A stretch of 64,000 nt of DNA, from positions 558,001-622,000 of the forward strand of contig OZ242297.1 in the NCBI GenBank assembly GCA_965207755.1, in the 5' to 3' direction. This DNA comes from Aldehydirespirator sp028819505 (lineage in GTDB: Bacteria; Actinomycetota; Acidimicrobiia; Acidimicrobiales; Aldehydirespiratoraceae). The notes below the pieces were generated by a model. The model was not told where the DNA came from, did no database searches, and was given only the letters and a program-made list of their open reading frames with translations. Positions 61,388 through 64,000 of this stretch are shown here, piece after piece (within the stretch, counting starts at the first letter, position 1; each line of letters opens with the position of its first letter). The position numbers and the translations under genes are program-made.

Positions 61388-62607
61388 GCGGCGATGCCGG
61401 CGGCATCGGCCACCGCCTGCTCGTAGGGCTCGCTGCCGAGCCAGGCTCTCGCGGTCGGAGCCAGCTCCCGCTGCACGTTGGTGACGAGCCGGTGGACTGT
61501 GTTCCCGCAGGTGCCGTGGGGCAGCACAGCGAGGAGATGCTGGCTGGTGGCCTCCAGTAGGAACGGTTGCGACAGGTGCCGGTCCACGGCGACGACATGT
61601 GCCTTGGTGGGCCCACGACGCGTGACGAAGCCTCCGATACGGAAGCGGCTCGTCCGTCGTTCGAGCGCAAGCTCGACGAAACGGCTGAACAGCGGCTCGC
61701 TCAGGGGCTCGCCGAAATCGATTGCCAGGGGGCTGCCGCGAATCTTGTACCCGTCATGGCCGGCGTCGGTGGTGTCGACCCAGAGGCGGGCTTCGGCGTG
61801 CTCGGTGACGCTGCGGTAGAGCGCGAGCACGCGCCGCACCGTTGCCCGGTGGTCGGCGAACGAGTCGCTGCGGTTCGTGGCGCGGCCGTCGTAGTTGAGG
61901 CGGTGGCCACCACGGCCGGCCGCTGGCATCTGCAGGTGCACCAGCGAGCGCAGCGGATCGTAGGAATCGATCAGCCGCTGCAGCTTCTCCTCCAGCACCG
62001 ACAGGCTCTCGGTTAGCGTCACCACTGAGCGTCGGCGCTCCGCAAGGGCGTGCGGCGTCTCGTAGTCGGCATCGTCGGCGCCGTCGTCCTCGGTGCCCAC
62101 GTCGAGACCGTCGATCGGCTCATAGCGCGCCTCGTGCTCGAATCCGAGCCGCGCGTAGCGCTGCGGCGGCGTGGTCGCTTGCACCTGCCGCCACAGCTCG
62201 AACAGGATCGGCGACGACAGCCAGAGCCGGTCGAGCCACGGGCTGGTGTCCACCGTTTGGCGCACCCATCGGTCACTGTGCTCGACGGCCATCTTCGTGT
62301 AGAAGACGGGGTGCCTTTCATCGAGTTCCTCGATCAGGCCGACCACCTGGCCGCCGTGGCCAGCGTCCTCGACACGGAACAACGTGTCGTCGAGACGGTG
62401 AAGATGCACACGCCCGGCGAACCTGCTGGCCAGGTCAGGCATCTGTTGGTTGCTGCCCGCGGTCTCCAGCATGTAAGTCTTGACCAGTTTGCGGCCCGCG
62501 TCGGGGTGCTCGATGTCCGCCGCGGCGAACACGGGATGGCCCTCCAGGTAGTCGACGAACTCGCTGCGCCTCTCCAGCCGCGGCAGGTATCCGACATCGT
62601 CGGTCAT
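61384..62607 (-). CDS. Unrecognised 407-residue protein heading the DISARM operon
   Basis: A cytoplasmic protein from ATG 62607 (MTDDVGYLPRLERRSEFVDYL); the frame is open to 62664 but that part is not protein-like. It has mixed alpha/beta character, with a charged coiled-coil-like middle (LTESLSVLEEKLQRLIDSYDP, about 205-225) and a C-terminal region with FRIGGFVTRRGPTKAHVVAVD. It has no helicase, methyltransferase, nuclease or PLD motif and does not resemble DrmD or DrmE as far as can be judged. Translational coupling with the small gene and drmA marks it as a likely component or regulator of this system. Confidence 0.75.
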   Translation of the reverse strand: MTDDVGYLPRLERRSEFVDYLEGHPVFAAADIEHPDAGRKLVKTYMLETAGSNQQMPDLASRFAGRVHLHRLDDTLFRVEDAGHGGQVVGLIEELDERHPVFYTKMAVEHSDRWVRQTVDTSPWLDRLWLSSPILFELWRQVQATTPPQRYARLGFEHEARYEPIDGLDVGTEDDGADDADYETPHALAERRRSVVTLTESLSVLEEKLQRLIDSYDPLRSLVHLQMPAAGRGGHRLNYDGRATNRSDSFADHRATVRRVLALYRSVTEHAEARLWVDTTDAGHDGYKIRGSPLAIDFGEPLSEPLFSRFVELALERRTSRFRIGGFVTRRGPTKAHVVAVDRHLSQPFLLEATSQHLLAVLPHGTCGNTVHRLVTNVQRELAPTARAWLGSEPYEQAVADAAGIAA

Positions 62608-62698
62608 GGCCGACAGCGTAGGCCGTGCTCCATCCCTCACCCCGCTGAGCCACGGCCGAGGCACCGCTATGGCGGATCAGCCCTCCCAGCCCGGCGGT

Positions 62699-62758
62699 TG
62701 TGTCCGGTAGTTGTGCGTTGTGTCGTCCAGTTGTGCGTTGTGTCGTCCAGTTGTGCGG
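62699..62758. repeat. 20-bp tandem repeats in divergent control region
   Basis: TTGTGCGTTGTGTCGTCCAG occurs at 62711-62730 and 62731-62750, with a partial third copy (62751-62758) and a related sequence just upstream. The repeats lie between the divergent DISARM operon (start 62607) and the rightward genes, where operator or promoter repeats would be expected. Confidence 0.85.
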
Positions 62759-62771
62759 CTAGCGTGGCGGC

Positions 62772-62963
62772 ATGGGCAGCAGCGACTTCTGGGCGAATCC
62801 GTCCACCAGTCCGTTCGTGCCGCACTTCGGTGTCAGTCCGCCGCCGCTGGTGGGGCCCGACAAGCAGCGACGTCGCCGACGGCTCCGCCGTCCCAGCAAG
62901 ATGCAACCGCTGGATGCCGCGGGCCCGGGCCCGGTGCGCCCTCGCAGCCGGGCACGCCGGTAG
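62772..62963 (+). CDS. Possible small basic protein
   Basis: A 63-residue frame starting right after the tandem repeats. The N-terminus (SSDFWANPSTSPFVPHFGVS) looks protein-like. The rest is a very Arg/Pro-rich tail that could be a compositional artefact of high GC. There is no strong ribosome site. Overlapping frames on the other strand are equally open, so the call is tentative. The following stretch 62964-63228 shows nothing convincing. Confidence 0.25.
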   Translation: MGSSDFWANPSTSPFVPHFGVSPPPLVGPDKQRRRRRLRRPSKMQPLDAAGPGPVRPRSRARR

Positions 62964-63228
62964 GTGCCGCTCACGCTGACCGCGCCAAACATGACCACCC
63001 GAACCTGCGCCCCACCCCGCGAGTTTGGAATCGTCATCCGCAGCCCTGCTGTCGACGAACGGACGCACTGCGTCCTCCTCCGCATCGTGTGCCTGCTGGC
63101 CACGCACACGGCCGCAACGGATCAGCCGGGCAGGGGCGATACCGGCAACGCGGATCCAGAGCCTTCCGCGTAGCATTCTTGTCGTGCGGTCCCCGACACG
63201 GCGCCGGGCCAGAAGGCGTGTGAGGTCC

Positions 63229-63570
63229 GTGCCTGCGGACGCTGACCTCGACGCCGTGGCCGCTCGCGTCTCCTACCGCGGAAGCCCCGAGCACAAAGAC
63301 ATGATTACTTCGGCGGGAATGCCGCGTCCGCGTGGGGACGCTTCGATCTGCCCGCGCGAGTACAACGACATGGAACTGGCGACCGGTTGGCTACGGTCGG
63401 CCATCCGAGCCGGCTCGACCGGCGAACCGTGGGAGGGCGGCTTCCCGCGCTACGTCTGGCATCGGGAGTGGGACACCGTCTTCGAGGCCAGGCTCGTCAA
63501 CCGCGGCAACGGCTCCTACAAGGGGTATCCCCTGAAGGACCGCGAGCGACCACCCCACTTGGCGGTTTGA
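63229..63570 (+). CDS. Unknown small protein paired with downstream gene
   Basis: About 113 residues from GTG 63229 (GTG 63220 is an alternative). The protein is compact, with ARVSYRGSPEHKDMITSAG, SICPREYNDMELATGWLRSAIRAG and FPRYVWHREWDTVFEARLVNRGNGSYKGYPL. No family was named, but its coding character is clear. It ends 2 bp before the next start, so the two genes are surely co-expressed. They are divergent from the DISARM operon and may belong to the same defence island. Confidence 0.65.
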   Translation: MPADADLDAVAARVSYRGSPEHKDMITSAGMPRPRGDASICPREYNDMELATGWLRSAIRAGSTGEPWEGGFPRYVWHREWDTVFEARLVNRGNGSYKGYPLKDRERPPHLAV

Positions 63571-63572
63571 CG

Positions 63573-64000
63573 ATGGCCGGCATCAGTTTCCAGATCGACT
63601 GGCAGGACGGTGACGGACTGAAGGGCACCGAGTTGGCTGCGACGTTCGCGTCGCTGAGGATCGATGTGCAGGGCGAGACGCTGACCCAGGTCTTCGATTC
63701 GTGGGCGCGGACCGTGCGGGACCATTTGTTCGTACCGCTCTACCCCATCGCCGAATGGCTGGCCTCCAACTGGTGGTTCCTGTTGTTCGAGCACGAGAAC
63801 GTCGTCAAGTGCGACGACCCGGCGTTCGCTTACAGACATTCGCTGGGCACCGCTGCCGACGGCTACGCGGTTCCCGACCTGACCGTAGTCGCGTCCGGCG
63901 CGCGGACACAGCTGAGATGGGCCCCTCAGCCGCAGCCATGGACCCGTGTCAAGTTCTTGAACTCGGGTTCCGCGATCGTGGATCGCGGGCAGTTCAGGCA
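63573..64000 (+). CDS. Unknown protein, 3' end beyond window
   Basis: 142 codons are visible from ATG 63573, open to the right edge. It begins AGISFQIDWQDGDGLKGTELAATFASLRIDV and has FVPLYPIAEWLASNWWFLLFEHE and YAVPDLTVVASGARTQLRW. These resemble the N-terminal part of larger uncharacterised proteins, but no family can be named with confidence. No active-site motif is visible in this part. It is coupled to the preceding small gene. Confidence 0.65.
   Translation, partial: MAGISFQIDWQDGDGLKGTELAATFASLRIDVQGETLTQVFDSWARTVRDHLFVPLYPIAEWLASNWWFLLFEHENVVKCDDPAFAYRHSLGTAADGYAVPDLTVVASGARTQLRWAPQPQPWTRVKFLNSGSAIVDRGQFR

Noticed and set aside
62667..63176. A 169-codon minus-strand frame upstream of the DISARM operon
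   Set aside because: Its C-terminal end is just translated tandem repeat (TTHNWTTQRTT), it has no ribosome site and its composition is unlike protein.

Overview
This is a high-GC bacterial chromosome segment with frequent GTG/TTG starts and many 1-4 bp stop/start overlaps. A WXG100 protein next to an EccC/EssC-type ATPase, a non-pyrrolysine MttB homologue, duplicated betaine-type permeases and a DddP-family enzyme together suggest a marine or host-associated actinobacterium. Acidimicrobiia are plausible, but no rRNA or other taxonomic marker lies in the window, so this is inference. No tRNA, rRNA, transposase or prophage was recognised.

Layout. 1-430: MazF-type toxin (cut by the window edge) and its ribbon-helix-helix antitoxin. 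524-635: a 37-bp repeat, 38-bp spacer, 37-bp repeat unit. 748-3990: ileS (minus). 4208-13595: a self-contained mannitol-type PTS operon (plus) with sugar dehydrogenase, PfkB kinase, membrane protein, Enzyme I, PRD regulator, EIIC, EIIB, EIIA, HPr and a small unknown. 13730-15836: DoxX-like protein, a repeat coiled-coil membrane protein and an acidic coiled-coil protein. 15946-22791: quaternary-ammonium/DMSP ABC importer with ATPase, two tandem long permeases and a lipoprotein binding protein, closed by a strong hairpin. 22898-26062: DddP-family DMSP lyase, beta-hydroxyacid dehydrogenase and Fe(II)/2OG dioxygenase. 26211-28244: ThpR, EamA transporter, macro-domain protein. 28308-32327: minus-strand catabolic operon (zinc dehydrogenase, FAD oxidoreductase, amidase).

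32659-37181: WXG100 protein plus a large FHA/FtsK ATPase, an orphan type VII secretion pair. 37268-39742: enoyl-CoA hydratase and MttB-family methyltransferase. 39837-43076: ferric iron binding protein behind a near-perfect promoter, its fused permease and a bacterioferritin. 43123-46603: S9 peptidase and a DUF1214-like protein. 46929-51107: minus-strand operon of sterol-desaturase-like hydroxylase, GH3-like adenylating enzyme, enolase-superfamily enzyme and a small membrane protein. 51278-51914: VapBC-type pair. 51969-54772: modABC with a tandem hairpin repeat between modB and modC.

54951-62607: a defence island on the minus strand. DrmA (helicase), DrmB (DUF1998) and DrmC (phospholipase D) form the DISARM core. 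No methyltransferase is visible. Two unrecognised genes precede the core instead (a 407-residue protein and a small protein that looks frameshifted), so this may be an unusual or undescribed DISARM subtype. Past a tandem-repeat control region, divergent genes of unknown function run off the right edge.
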